Under the pieces are notes generated by a model. The model worked only from the letters and a program-made list of their open reading frames with translations. It made no database searches and was not told the origin of the DNA. From Hibiscus mutabilis (Eukaryota > Streptophyta > Magnoliopsida > Malvales > Malvaceae), in NCBI GenBank assembly GCA_019671005.1, contig CM033745.1, positions 34,313,526 to 34,377,525 on the forward strand: DNA of 64,000 nucleotides. The letters run 5' to 3'. Made by a program: the position numbers and the translations under genes. Shown here piece after piece: positions 55,293 through 64,000 of the stretch; position 1 is the first letter of the stretch; every line of letters begins with the position of its first letter.

Positions 55293-56369
55293 ATGTCAGA
55301 AACGAGTAACGACGAAGAACCACATGAAGTGACTCTTCAAGAAGTTTCGAATACTCTCAATAAACTTGAAAGGATTGTAACCTCTTTGGCAGCCAAGCTT
55401 GAGCACACCGATACAGTCGTAACCGCAATCACTCAAACTATTGGGAGATTAGAAACCACTGCAATTGCAAGCGATACTGAAGAGCCTAGGCGTCCAAATC
55501 TTGTTCCCATTCAGAATAGACGCCAAAACCCCCTGCATGGGCACAATCCTCGCATAGAGCCGAGACGAGCAACAAACACCTTAGCCAAACCAAAAATCAC
55601 TGTACCACCTTTTCAAGGAAGGTATGGCCCTGATGCTTATTGTGACTGGGAAAATCGAGTTGATCTTCTATTCGAGTATTATCAATGCCCCGAAGAGGAT
55701 CAAATTCCACTGTTAACTCTCGAATTCACTGCATACGCATCCATTTGGTGGTCCCAATTGGTTCGCAATCGGCGTCTCAATGGAGAAGCCAAGATAACCT
55801 CATGGGGAGAACTTAAAGAAGTCATGCGAGAACGATTCGTTCCCCCATTATATCGGCGAGAGATCAAACAAAAGTTACAAAGAATCCGACAAGGCTACAA
55901 GACTGTTGATGAGTATCTCAAAGAGATGGAATCATTGATGCAAAGAGCCGATATCCAAGAGGATGAAGAGGATACAATGACTAGGTTTGTTGTCGGACTC
56001 AATGACAACATTCTTGAGGTACTTGAACTCAAAACCTACTACACCCTTCAAGAGGCATTCCAATTCGCCATGACAATTGAAAAGCGCATCAAAGATCGAC
56101 AACGATACCGACAAAAGAATTATCACTATGACAAAGGTATCACTCAACCTTTATCTCATTCTAATTCTTCTAAACCTTTTCTCGACTCAAGTAGACCAAA
56201 GCAGAAAATTGAAACATCCAAGTCACTGGACAAAACCAAGACAAAATCCCCCATGTTGGCAGAAAACACACAAACACTCAAACAAACTCGGGAGATTGTA
56301 TGCTTCAAGTGCAACGGTCATGGACACTATAAAAGAGACTGCCCAAATACAAGACTCTTTCTTATTTGA
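55293..56369 (+). CDS. Element B gag with CCHC zinc knuckle
   Basis: It is open for 358 codons from ATG 55293. Coiled-coil-like N-terminus (residues 10-50), gag domain at about 105-270 (WENRVDLLFEYYQCP, WWSQLVRNRRLNGEAKITSW, MREREFVPP-like region), then the knuckle CFKCNGHGHYKRDC at about 338-351, which binds element RNA. A TGA at 56367-56369 ends it; the same frame reopens at once and continues into protease. This is the best preserved retroelement gene in the window. Confidence 0.8.
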   Translation: MSETSNDEEPHEVTLQEVSNTLNKLERIVTSLAAKLEHTDTVVTAITQTIGRLETTAIASDTEEPRRPNLVPIQNRRQNPLHGHNPRIEPRRATNTLAKPKITVPPFQGRYGPDAYCDWENRVDLLFEYYQCPEEDQIPLLTLEFTAYASIWWSQLVRNRRLNGEAKITSWGELKEVMRERFVPPLYRREIKQKLQRIRQGYKTVDEYLKEMESLMQRADIQEDEEDTMTRFVVGLNDNILEVLELKTYYTLQEAFQFAMTIEKRIKDRQRYRQKNYHYDKGITQPLSHSNSSKPFLDSSRPKQKIETSKSLDKTKTKSPMLAENTQTLKQTREIVCFKCNGHGHYKRDCPNTRLFLI

Positions 56370-56930
56370 GAAGATGGGAGCTACTCATCCGAGTCGGACA
56401 ATGAATTCATCGCAGGTGGTTACTCCAGTGATGAACCTGATCCTAAAAGCTTGGTGATTCAACGTTCACTTAATATCCAAGCAATCGACGATACGGAGAT
56501 ACAAAGAACAAATATTTTCCACACAAGATGTTTGATCAGAGGCAAACTATATTCTATCATCATTGATAGCGGAAGTTGTGCGAATGTGGTGAGCAGCTAT
56601 CTAGTTGATGCACTCGACCTACCTTGTCAACGCCATCCAAAGCCATATTATCTCCAATGGCTTCATAAAGGGTCAGAATTAAAGGTAAAAAACGTGCCTT
56701 AATCACTTTTACTATGGGTAAATATTATGATGACGTTTGGTGTGATGCTATCCCTATGCAAGCATCTCACTTACTTTTAGGACGACCGTGGCAGTATGAC
56801 CGTGATATGACTCACCATGGTAAGTTAAATAAGTATTCCTTTGTATACCATGGAAAAAGTATACCTTGGCTCCACTCGATCCAAAAGAGGTGTACAAAGA
56901 TCAAATGCGAATGAAGAAGTTTTGTGAGGA
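56370..56930 (+). pseudogene. Element B aspartic protease
   Basis: In the same frame as gag, after one TGA. The motif IIDSGSCANVVSSYLVDALDL around 56562-56620 carries the catalytic DSG. A stop/frameshift at about 56700 is followed by FGRPWQYDRD-like sequence (LLLGRPWQYDRDMTHHG, 56780-56830), the conserved end of the protease domain. Confidence 0.75.
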
Positions 56931-56947
56931 GGTGGGAATAAAAAAAG

Positions 56948-58480
56948 ATGAAAAAGAAAAAAAGAATGAAACAAAAGACAAATACAAAAGAGGCCAGTAG
57001 TGATAAAAGCCAAATAAGTATAGGCCCAGGGGTGGTGAGTGATCCTAAATGTGAGAAAAAAAGAGTGTCTCAAAATATTTATGCGAGAGAAAAAGAAGTG
57101 AGGCAAGCCCCCTTCCTTAAACAGCCTTGCATCTTCATCCGCTTTAGGGAACAATTTTTTTCTATCACTAACAATAACAAAAGTTTGCCTAGTGTGTTTG
57201 TTTCTCTTTTGCAGGACTTCAATGATGTTTTAGGTGATCCACCTGACGGTTTACCACCCTTAAGAGGAATTGAACATCAAATTGACCTAATTCTGGGTTT
57301 TTCTATTCCAAATAGACCAGCATATAGATGTAATCTCGACGAAACCAAGGAGTTAGAAAAGCAAGTGGAAGAACTACTCAACAAAGGCTACATTCGTGAG
57401 AGTTTAAGCCCTTGTGCTGTTCCAGTACTTTTGGTGCCAAAGAAAGATGGTTCATATAGAATGTGTGTCGATTGTCGGCCGATCAACCGAATAACAATCA
57501 AGTATAGGCATCTTATTCCACGATTAGATGACATGCTTGATGAACTCTACGGTGCATGCATCTTCACCAAGATTGATTTGAAGAGTGGTTATCATCAAAT
57601 TCGAATGAAAGAAGGAGATGAATGGAAAACCGCTTTCAAGAAAAAAGTTCAGTTTATATGAATGGACAGTTATGCCATTTGATTTGACCAATGCCCCTAG
57701 CACATTCATGAGATTGATGAACCATGTCCTTCGGGAGTTTAGAAGTAAGTTTGTTGTTGTTTATTGCGATGATATTCTTATCTACTCTTCTTCTTTTGAT
57801 TTACATATCTTTCAAGTGAGGTCGGTCTTCAAAGTTCTCCGAAGAGAACAATTATATGCTAACATGGAAAAGTGCGTGTTTTGTAGTGAAAGTCTTAGTT
57901 TTCTAGGCTTTATAGTAAGTGCACAGGGTATCCATGTTGACAATGAAAAAGTCAAAGCAATTCAAGAATGGCACATGCCATCATCCATAACCGAGGTGAG
58001 ATCCTTCCATGGCCTAGCAAGCTTCTACCGTCGCTTTGTCAAGGATTTCTCTACCATTGCCGCACCATTGACAGATATCATCAAAAAAACGGTAGGTTTT
58101 CATTGGGGTGAGGCACAAGAACAAGCCTTCCAAACACTAAAAGGCATAGGCGCAGTTCTTTTACAGGAAAAACAACCAATCGCTTACTTTAGCGAGAAGT
58201 TAAAATGAGCACATTTGAACTACTCAACTTATGATAAAGAGCTCCTTGCATTAGTCCGTGCACTTGAAGTTTGGCAACACTACCTTCTTCCAAAGGAGTT
58301 CACCATACACTCCGACCACGAATCATTGAAATGGCTAAACGGCCAAGGTAATTTGAGCAAGAGACATGCTTGGTGGGTGGAGTTTATTGAAACATTCCCT
58401 TATGTGATCAAGTACAAAAAAGGTAAGGATAATGTAGTAGCATATGCACTATCTAGAAGGTATACCCTAATTACTCAAAT
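56948..58480 (+). pseudogene. Element B reverse transcriptase and RNase H
   Basis: RT runs from about 57200: PPDGLPPLRGIEHQIDLI, VPVLLVPKKDGSYRMCVDCR, FTKIDLKSGYHQIRMKEGD. A frameshift lies near 57650, then MPFDLTNAPSTFMRLMNHVL and the catalytic VVYCDDILIYS. The RT-RNase H junction has lost about 30 codons (QTLK joined to GIGAVLLQE, 58141). RNase H continues after a stop at 58206 with YDKELLALVRALEVWQHYLL and FTIHSDHESLKWL. RT catalytic residues remain, but the frame is broken. Confidence 0.85.
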
Positions 58481-59269
58481 GCATGCTACTATATTGGGAT
58501 TCGAACATATAAAGCAATTGTATCCTAATGATCCAGATTTCAAGGAAATTTATACTCATTGTTTAAAAGGTGCTTTTAACAAGTTTTATCTTGTAGATGG
58601 GTTTCTTTTCCGAATAAACAGGTTGTGTATACCACAAGGCTCCATTAGAGAATTGCTAGTCCATGAATCACACTCCGGAGGCTTAATGGGGCACTTTGGC
58701 ATCTCCAAAACGTTAGACATGGTAATGGAGCATTTTTTTGGCCACATATGAGGAAAACTATGGAAAAGGTATGCGCATCTTGCATCGTATGTAAACAAGC
58801 AAAATCCAAGGTAAGTTCTAACGGTTTATATACACCCCTTCCTATCCCTTCCTTCCCTTGGGTCGATTTATCTATGGACTTTATTCTTGGATTACCTCAT
58901 ACCAAAAAGGGTCGAGATAGTATTTTTGTTGTGGTCGACAGGTTTTCAAAGATGGCTCACTTCATAACATGCCATAAAAGGATGATGCAACACATGTAGC
59001 CGATCTCTTCTTTAGAGAAGTAGTACGACTTCATGGAATTCCACGCACCATCGTTTCCGATGGAGATGTAAAGTTCATAAGCCATTTTTGGAAGGTTTTG
59101 TGGGGAAAGATAGGTACCAAACTTCTTTATTCTACTACTTGTCACCCACAGACGGATGGACAAACCGAGGTAACAAATCGGATCTTAGGTGCATTACTCA
59201 GATCTGTTGTCGGTAAGAACACAAAAACTTGGGAAGAATATCTACCTTTTGTAGAGTTTGCCTACAACC
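58480..59269 (+). pseudogene. Element B integrase, C-terminus deleted
   Basis: The zinc-binding part (HESHSGGLMGHFGISKT, then CASCIVCKQAK) is split by a frameshift near 58745. The catalytic core follows with SMDFILGLPHTKKGRDSIFV, a frameshift near 58980, IVSDGDVKFISHFW and the segment HPQTDGQTEVTNRILG. At 59269 it breaks off after FVEFAYN and joins the LTR directly, so the C-terminal domain, including any chromodomain, is absent. Confidence 0.8.
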
Positions 59270-60052
59270 TGATACATGCATGAGCAGGGTTAAATTACTC
59301 ATATTGGACAAGAAACTGAATTTGTTCGATGCAAACAATAATGGCCAAAACAATGCACGCATAGGAGGTCAAAAACGATGCATCTTGGACAAGAAACTGA
59401 ATCTGTTTGTGAAGTCTGGAAAGTCAGCTAAATTGCGACGAGTTTCCGGATGAGATCCAGGCATTTGTGGGTTGAGTTGTCTCCTAACAAATTGTCCGTC
59501 ATTCAGTTAACTTTCCAACGCATCTTGAAACGCGTCAATCGAACATCGGGAACTCAAGATACGTCAAATTTACTGAAGATTGCGCATGCAGAAAACTGGA
59601 TACGGGATTATTACGGGATTTTTTAAAATTCAGCCCAAAAGCTAACATATAAGGCTTTGGACGAATTAAACTTAGCCCAATATATTTATTTTCATTTAAA
59701 TTGATGTTTTTAGGGTTTTATATACTTTAGGAACCAGCCACCCAGCCCTTATCAGCTTATCACTTGCCTTATCACCCTATTCCTTGCCACACAAGCACAA
59801 GGAGTTTAAAGGCTGTTATTTTATTATTATTTTTAATTAGACTAGGTTTTCCTTGTTTTAGTAGAAGTTAAATTACTTTGTCTATCCTTCACCTATAAAA
59901 GGATGAAGCCTCCATCATTGTAAGACAGATTTTCTTTGATTTATGAAATATTTAGTGAGTTTGTTTTTGCAAGTGTTGATTACTTGTGCCTTCGAAGTCT
60001 TCTTCAACATAAGTTCGACGAGTTCTTGTGAGGGAGATCATCTTCACACTCT
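59270..60052 (+). repeat. Element B right LTR: mosaic and truncated
   Basis: Positions 59270 to about 59625 match the start of the element A LTR. From about 59720 to 60052 the sequence matches the element B 5' LTR (cagcccttatcagctta, ccttgccacacaagcacaag, gacgagttcttgtgagggag). It stops at cttcacactc, where the full LTR would go on, and is joined to element C. Confidence 0.8.
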
Positions 60053-60238
60053 AATTGACTTTACTTAATTGACTTTACTTAATTCAAAATGATTTAATTA
60101 TTTAGGAATTCTAATAGTGGTAACATTCTAAGCCCTATTTTGGGGTGTTACAATTCTCCCCCTTAAATTAAATTCATCCTCGAATTTACGTGGATTGAAC
60201 AAGTGAGGATATTGCTTCCTCATGACTTCTTCAGATTC

Positions 60239-61646
60239 TCAGGTAGCTTCTTCCACCTTATGGTTTCTCCATAATATCTTAACAAGGGGAACAATCTTGT
60301 TTCGAAGCTTCCTTACTTCCCGATCAAGAATCTGAATAGGTTCTTCTTCGTAGGACAAATCAAGATTCAATTCAACTTCTTCAGGCTCAAGGATGTGTGA
60401 AGGATCAGATCGATACCTTCTAAGCATTGAAACGTGGAAGACATTGTGTTTTCTATCGAACTCTCTAGGAAGAGCTAGTCGATAGGCCATTGGACCAATT
60501 CTTTCAATAACTTCAAATGTCCAATGTATCGGGGACCGAGCTTCCTTTTTCTTCCAAATCTAAGCACTTTCTTCCAAGGTGAGACCTTTAGGAAGATTTT
60601 GTCTCCAATAGCATACTGGATATCTCTCATTTTCAAGTCAGCATACGCTTTCTGTCTATCGAAAGCTGCCTTCAATCAATCATGAATGTTCTTGATTTGT
60701 TCTTCGGTTTCCTGAAGCAATTGAGGTCCTAAAATCTTGTTCTCTCCCAATTCGAACCAGCATAGAGGAGTTCTACATCTTTTACCATATAGAGCTTCAA
60801 ATAGTGCCATTTGAATAGACCATTGATAGCTATTGTTGTAGGCAAACTCTACAAGAGATAGGGATTTCTCCCAATTCTCCCTGAAATCAATGACACAAGC
60901 TCGCAACATATCTTCTAGCACTTGAATGATTCTCTCAGATTGGCCATCCGATTGAGGATGAAAGGCCGTACTAAGATGTACTTTAGCTCCTAGAGCTTTC
61001 TGCAGAGAATTCCAGAATTGAGAAGAGAATCGAGGGTCACGATCGGAGATGATTGCTGTAGGTACACTATGTAACCGAATCACTTCACGGATGTACAACT
61101 CGGCAAGGGTTTCCAAGCTCATGTTCATAATAACAGGGATAAAGTGAGTAGATTTAGTGAATCTATCAACAATCACCTATACAACATCATTCTTTCTTGG
61201 AGTAGAAGGAAGACTAGTGACAAAGTCCATTGTAACTCGATCCCACTTCCACTGGGGAAGTTCAATAGGTTGGAGCAGTCCAGTAGGGACTTGATGCTCG
61301 GCTTTGACTCTTTGACAAGTTAAGCACTTGGATACGAAGTCCGTGATTGCAGATTTCATGCCTGGCCACCAGTATAGTGGCTTTAGGTCCTTATACATCT
61401 TAACCAATCCAGGGTGGATCGAGAAAGAACTTTGATGTGCTTCTTGCAACATTTCTCGCTTCAATTGTTTGTTATTAGGAACACAGACTCTATCTTTGAA
61501 ATAGAGGAGTCCATTTGACTTGAGAGGGAGAAGTCAGAGCTAGACTCAGAAGCAAGCTTAGATATGATCTTCTGAAGATCTGGATCAACTTGTTGAAGTT
61601 CTTTAATCCTCGAGACTAGATTGGATTGAACTTGAAGTTCAGGCAA
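60239..61646 (-). pseudogene. Element C integrase with chromodomain-type C-terminus
   Basis: The zinc and core parts (HPGLVKMYKDLKPLYWWPGM, CLTCQRVKAEHQ, DRVTMDFVTSLP) lie at 61464-61177. The core goes on after one TAG in the same frame at 61176-60676 (VDRFTKSTHFIPV, IISDRDPRFSSQFWNSL, FHPQSDGQSERIIQ). The C-terminal part 60675-60239 includes GDKIFLKVSPWKKVLRFG, LGPRYIGHL and FHVSMLRRYRSDPSHI, then the chromodomain-like end VKILWRNHKVEEATW. It would direct integration; the nonsense codons prevent a full product. Confidence 0.85.
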
Positions 61647-61989
61647 GACTTTTTGGACCTTAGATAGTCAGAAATGAGCATTGATAGCCGTAGTAGCTAC
61701 GAAAGAATTCACATGGTCATTAGAATAATTTTCAATAGATTTCTTGCAATGTAAGGCACTATTCAAATTGTTTCTTGAAGAACAAGGCATTATTTCGAAT
61801 ACTTTCTTACAAGCTAAGAAAGACTCAATTTCAATGGTTATATGTATTTTAGGCCCAATTCTTATTCGAATGGAATTTTACTTTTCAAGAAGTGTTTGAA
61901 TGGTAACTTGTAGTTTAAGGAAGCTCTAGATTCATTATTCGCAAAACAAGAGAAGGCACGATTCAAATGAATTTAATCAGAATTCTAGA

Positions 61990-63358
61990 TTTAGGAGTTA
62001 CCCGAGTATGGTCTGCAACTAAGGGCGTCAACAACTACATTTGCTTTCCCTGGATGGTAGTCGATAACCAAGTTGTAATCTTTAAGTAATTTGAGCCATC
62101 TCCTTTGCCTCATATTCAAGTCCTTCTGAGTTAGGAGGCATTTGAGACTTTTGTGATCGGTAAATAGATTGCATTTCTCTTCGTATAGATAGTGTCTCCA
62201 TATCTTGAGAGCAAATGCGATAGCTGCTAGTTCCAGATCGTGTGTTGGATAATTAGACTCATGTGGCTTCAGTTGCCTTGAAGCGTAAGCAATTACTTTC
62301 CCATCTTATATCAGGACACAACTGAGTCCTAAATGAGAAGCATCACTGTAAACAGTGAATTCTTTGCCTAATTCTGGTTGGATGAGTACCGGGGCATGAG
62401 CCAGAGCTTGCTTAAGTTGATCAAAGCTTCGTTGTTGGTTCTCTAACCAAACAAAAGATGTATCTTTGCGGGTAAGCTTAGTAAGGCTTGCGGCAATGGA
62501 GGAAAAGCACTTAACAAACTGAGAAAGCCTCAAACCTCGCTTACATTATTCGGAGGTCTCCAATTTAGAATAGATTGAATCTTGCTTGGATCGACTTTGA
62601 TTCCTTCAGTCGAGATAACGTGGCCAAGGAAAGAAACTTCTGATAACCAGAATTCACATTTGGAGAACTTGGCATATAATTGATGTTCTCGAAGTCTTTG
62701 CAAGACAATTCGGAGGTGTTCAGCATGTTCTTCCTTATTTCGAGAGTACACCAAGATGTCATCGATGAAGACAACTACGAATTTGTTGAGATAGGGCTTG
62801 AATACCCGATTCATGAGATCCATAAAAGCAGCTGGTGCATTCGTTAAACCGAATGGCATTATGAGGAATTCGAAGTGGTCATATCGAGTACGAACGACTG
62901 TCTTGGGCATGTACTTTCATTTGATAGTACCCCGATCGAAGGTCGATCTTAGAGAATATGGAAGCATCCCTAAGTTGATCGAAAAGATCTTCAATTCTGG
63001 GCAGGGGATACCGGTTCTTGATAGTGATCTTGTTTAGCTGATGATAGTCAATACAAAGCCGCATAGTCCCGTCTTTCTTCTTTACGAATAGGACTGGAGC
63101 ACCCAATGGAGAAGTGCTAGGCCGTATGAAGCCTTTATCTTGCAAGTCCTGAAGTTGCTTATTTAATTCTTTCAACTCGATAAGTGCCATTCTATAGGGT
63201 GTAATGGACACCAGAGCTGTTCCAGGCTGAACTTCAATCCCAAACTCTACTTCTATGGTCGGAGGGACACTAGGGAGTTCCTCGAGAAAAATATCAATGA
63301 ATTCAGAAACAACAGGCATGCTAGGCAAACTGAATTCAATTTCATCTTGGAGAATCAT
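61990..63358 (-). pseudogene. Element C reverse transcriptase and RNase H
   Basis: 63358-62879 holds the RT N-terminal half (LGAPVLFVKKKDGTMRLCID, FSKIDLRSGYYQMKV). A frameshift at about 62900 leads to 62910-62530 with FLIMPFGLTNAPAAFMDLMN and the intact catalytic FVVVFIDDILVYS. The connection (62533-62306) has a stop and a small deletion, and contains FTVYSDASHLGLSCVL. RNase H proper continues to about 61990 with YASRQLKPHESNYPTHDLEL, LFTDHKSLKCL and YHPGKANVVVDAL. Confidence 0.85.
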
Positions 63359-63539
63359 ATTAGCAAAAATTGAGGTTGGTTTCTTGTCTATTAAGAGAAT
63401 GGATTCTTTCTCTAAACCCTAGAGATATAGTCTCCAATTTTGGAAATCTACCCAGGCCTCGTGTTTACTTAACCAATCTAACCCCAATATCAAGTCAAAT
63501 TCACAAAATGGCAAGACATAAAGATGAATAGGAAATGGG

Positions 63540-64000
63540 ACATTTTGAATGGTCAAGGGAGCTTGCTTGTGGCACAAGTTAATGGTGTTTTTCCCCCTAA
63601 TGGATTCGAAACTACAAGATTTGATTCAATAATTTTGGGTTTTAATTTTAACTTGTTGATCAAGGCAGAACAAACAAATGAATGAGTAGACCCCGAATCA
63701 ATTAAAGCATATACATGACTGGAATTTAACTCAACGGTACATGTGATAACATCGAGAGCTTTTTCATCAAATTTACCACAAATGTAGTATATACGAGCAG
63801 GGGCTCGAGATTCCTGGTGAGTTGGAGCATTCGAATAGGGGCCCTTTTGTTTCCCCTGATTCCCGGACTGAGATTGTCTGGGTGCTATGTTTCAGTTAGG
63901 AGGAGCTGAGCTAGCAATTGCAGAAGCTCGATTCGAAGCCTTGTTGGGATTTTGGGGACAATCCAGGATATAGTGATCAGAGGCTCCACATGAGTAGCAT
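63540..64000 (-). pseudogene. Element C gag C-terminus and protease (partial)
   Basis: At the right edge the minus strand shows the gag knuckle CYSCGASDHYILDC (about 63998-63957). It is followed by a Gln/Ser-rich linker and the retroviral-type protease segment with ALIDSGSTHSFVCSALINKL (about 63700-63640), whose DSG is intact. A stop occurs in the linker. The N-terminal gag lies beyond 64000. Confidence 0.75.

Larger units (their letters stand above)
53098..60052 (+). mobile_element. Gypsy element B: near-complete but broken, mosaic LTRs
   Basis: The order is: 5' LTR 53098-54420, primer site (TGGTATCAGATTTGGG at 54423), gag, protease, reverse transcriptase, RNase H, integrase, 3' LTR 59270-60052. 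Integrase after RNase H marks it as Ty3/gypsy. The integrase C-terminus, polypurine tract and 3' end of the right LTR are missing. The right LTR changes subfamily inside and is cut at 60052 against element C. Gag is closely related to that of element A. No duplicated flank remains. Confidence 0.8.
60053..64000 (-). mobile_element. Gypsy chromovirus element C (Tekay/Del-like), runs off the edge
   Basis: The minus strand carries, from the right edge leftwards: gag knuckle, protease, reverse transcriptase, RNase H, integrase with chromodomain-type tail, polypurine tract (60153-60168), and 100 bp of 3' LTR starting TGTAACACCCC at 60152. The rest of the LTR was lost at the junction with element B. 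The 5' half lies outside the window. Several single nonsense codons and small indels break the polyprotein. Confidence 0.85.

Overview
The window looks like nuclear DNA of a eudicot plant: split genes with GT-AG introns, two plant-type genes, and about 45 kb of nested LTR retrotransposons of the Sirevirus and chromovirus kinds. The species cannot be read from the sequence; a Malvaceae-like genome such as cotton is only a guess. No tRNA, rRNA or CRISPR was seen.

Region 1 (1-6.8 kb) holds repeat debris. It contains the tail of a gypsy-type LTR, a broken LINE ORF1 on the minus strand, and two LINE 3' fragments in opposite orientations. The plus-strand fragment is bounded by a direct repeat of about 245 bp that behaves like an exceptionally long target-site duplication. 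The minus-strand fragment sits inside the first repeat copy with its own 14-bp duplication.

Region 2 (6.8-16.3 kb) is the gene island. A 13-exon gene of 930 codons encodes a JMJ24-type protein (WRC domain, RING-like cysteine cluster, JmjC domain). The JmjC iron ligands are replaced, so a demethylase reaction is unlikely. Downstream lies a single-coding-exon, membrane-anchored, SAM-dependent methyltransferase-like gene with an ATG-TAA start-stop uORF directly before its first ATG.

Region 3 (16.3-23.4 kb) is an old minus-strand Ty1/copia element with short LTRs and a 5-bp duplication. Its integrase region received two solo LTRs of one other copia family in opposite orientations, each with its own 5-bp duplication. 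Region 4 (23.4-26.0 kb) has no recognisable gene.

Region 5 (26.0-53.1 kb) is a minus-strand Sirevirus-like copia array: LTR, internal region, LTR, then part of a second internal region, i.e. two elements sharing an LTR. The left LTR was invaded by a minus-strand gypsy element (26.7-38.8 kb). That element's LTR was in turn invaded by a plus-strand gypsy derivative with 2.4-kb LTRs and only 1.2 kb of internal DNA (27.6-33.6 kb). The Sirevirus gag was invaded by a gag-only gypsy element A (46.1-50.5 kb) with 988-bp LTRs and a perfect 5-bp duplication.

Region 6 (53.1-64 kb) holds element B, a fuller but broken relative of A with mosaic LTRs. It abuts element C, a minus-strand chromovirus with a chromodomain-type integrase tail, which runs off the right edge.

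The clearest unexplained pattern is a family of GTATCGATAC-type palindromes arrayed in the LTRs of both the Sirevirus and the unrelated gypsy element, with a parallel GGTTTCGAAACC set in the LTR tail at the left edge.
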